Positions 5,371 through 5,916 of a stretch of 5,916 nucleotides of DNA are shown here, piece after piece (the stretch's first letter is position 1; each line of letters opens with the position of its first letter). Both the position numbers and the translations under genes were made by a program. The stretch covers positions 1-5,916 of the forward strand of contig RGYP01000123.1 of NCBI GenBank assembly GCA_010031985.1, given 5' to 3'. Source of the DNA: Gammaproteobacteria bacterium. GTDB lineage: Bacteria; Pseudomonadota; Gammaproteobacteria; Steroidobacterales; Steroidobacteraceae. The notes beneath the pieces are model-generated. The model did no database searches, had not been told where the DNA came from, and saw nothing but the letters and a program-made list of their open reading frames with translations.

Positions 5371-5916
5371 GTGACCGCCGAGTTCGTCGATCGCTATCTC
5401 GAGGTGAGCGCAGGCTTGCGTCTGCACTGGCGCGACTACGCGGGTGAGGCGGATCCGACACCCGTGCTCTGTCTGCCGGGGCTCACGCGCAACTGTCGCG
5501 ATTTCGAGCGCTTGGCACCGCATCTATCGAGATTTCTCGGTCGTCGAGTGATCGCGCTCGATCTTCGTGGTCGCGGCTTGTCCGATCACGATCCCGAGTG
5601 GCGAAACTATCGGCTCGACGTTTACGTCCGCGACGTCCTCGCCGTACTCGATGCCGTGGCGTTGCCGCGCGTCGTCGTCATCGGCACCTCGCTCGGTGGC
5701 TTCGTCGGCATGTTTCTGGCGAGCGAACACCGCGAGCGCGTGACGGGATTAGTGCTCAACGACATCGGCCCCGAACTCGAGATGGCCGGGATGCTGCGCA
5801 TCGCCACTTCCGCGGGCAAGGCGCGCGCGGCGACCAGCTGGCAAGAGGCGGCGGACGATGCGCGCAGCGCCAATGCGCAGGTGTTTCCGGATTTCACCAA
5901 TGCGGATTGGCTGCAG
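5371..5916 (+). CDS. Alpha/beta-hydrolase, N-terminal 182 codons (runs off the window)
   Basis: An open frame from GTG 5371 continues without a stop to the window end. It begins MTAEFVDRYLEVSAGLRLHW, the usual first strands of an alpha/beta-hydrolase. The oxyanion-hole segment is LPGLTRN (35-41), where the common HG is replaced by PG. The strand and loop ALDLRGRGLSD lie at 62-72. The nucleophile elbow is GTSLGG, with Ser107. VLNDIGPELE at 128-137 has an Asp that is either the catalytic acid or structural. The catalytic His would lie beyond the window. Related folds include esterases, enol-lactonases and C-C bond hydrolases of the MhpC type, and I cannot tell which this is. The start is 10 nt after the VOC stop and has only a weak AAGTGA upstream; an in-frame GTG at codon 12 is less likely because it would remove part of the first strand. 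Confidence 0.9.
   Translation, partial: MTAEFVDRYLEVSAGLRLHWRDYAGEADPTPVLCLPGLTRNCRDFERLAPHLSRFLGRRVIALDLRGRGLSDHDPEWRNYRLDVYVRDVLAVLDAVALPRVVVIGTSLGGFVGMFLASEHRERVTGLVLNDIGPELEMAGMLRIATSAGKARAATSWQEAADDARSANAQVFPDFTNADWLQ

Noticed and set aside
5524..5900. Minus-strand open frames opposite the alpha/beta-hydrolase
   Set aside because: They oppose a frame with a clear GxSxG elbow and oxyanion segment, and they show no domain of their own.

Overview
The window is about 60% GC and densely coded, with many GTG starts and overlapping or nearly abutting genes. It reads as chromosomal DNA of a high-GC proteobacterium. The protein families and their sequence style suggest Gammaproteobacteria, which is an impression and not a phylogenetic result. 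There is no tRNA, rRNA, CRISPR array, insertion sequence or phage-like segment.

Two gene trains diverge from a short intergenic region around 2417-2538. The leftward (minus-strand) train is, in transcription order: a UbiD-family prenyl-FMN decarboxylase (1086-2416), a RimJ/RimL-type GNAT acetyltransferase (571-1083), a four-helix cytochrome b561 (18-566), and the first seven codons of another gene starting through an ATGA overlap (1-21). Gaps are 2 nt, 4 nt and an overlap, so this looks like one operon. The rightward train is: a bacterial iron-sulfur cryptochrome/photolyase of the PhrB (6-4) type (2539-4080), an SDR oxidoreductase (4093-4926), a small VOC/glyoxalase-fold protein (4935-5360), and the first 182 codons of an alpha/beta-hydrolase (5371 to the window end). 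Gaps are 8-12 nt, again operon-like.

The most notable item is the UbiD gene. A strong Shine-Dalgarno sequence precedes an ATG at 2416 that opens a twin-arginine (Tat) signal peptide, but that frame stops after about 50 codons. The UbiD body lies in a neighbouring frame. Adding one G to a GGGG run (2297-2300, in the arm of a GC hairpin) joins the two frames into a 443-residue protein. This is either a sequencing error, a recent mutation or a recoding event. The repaired protein would be an exported UbiD homologue with no N-terminal UbiD domain. It keeps the Arg-Glu-Glu catalytic triad but seems to lack one conserved His near the metal.

Functionally, the photolyase is a light-driven DNA repair enzyme with the four Cys ligands of a 4Fe-4S cluster and the HHxxR motif. 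The other rightward genes look like small-molecule metabolism. The leftward genes combine a probably periplasmic prenyl-FMN enzyme with a membrane haem protein. No pathway can be assigned from the window alone.
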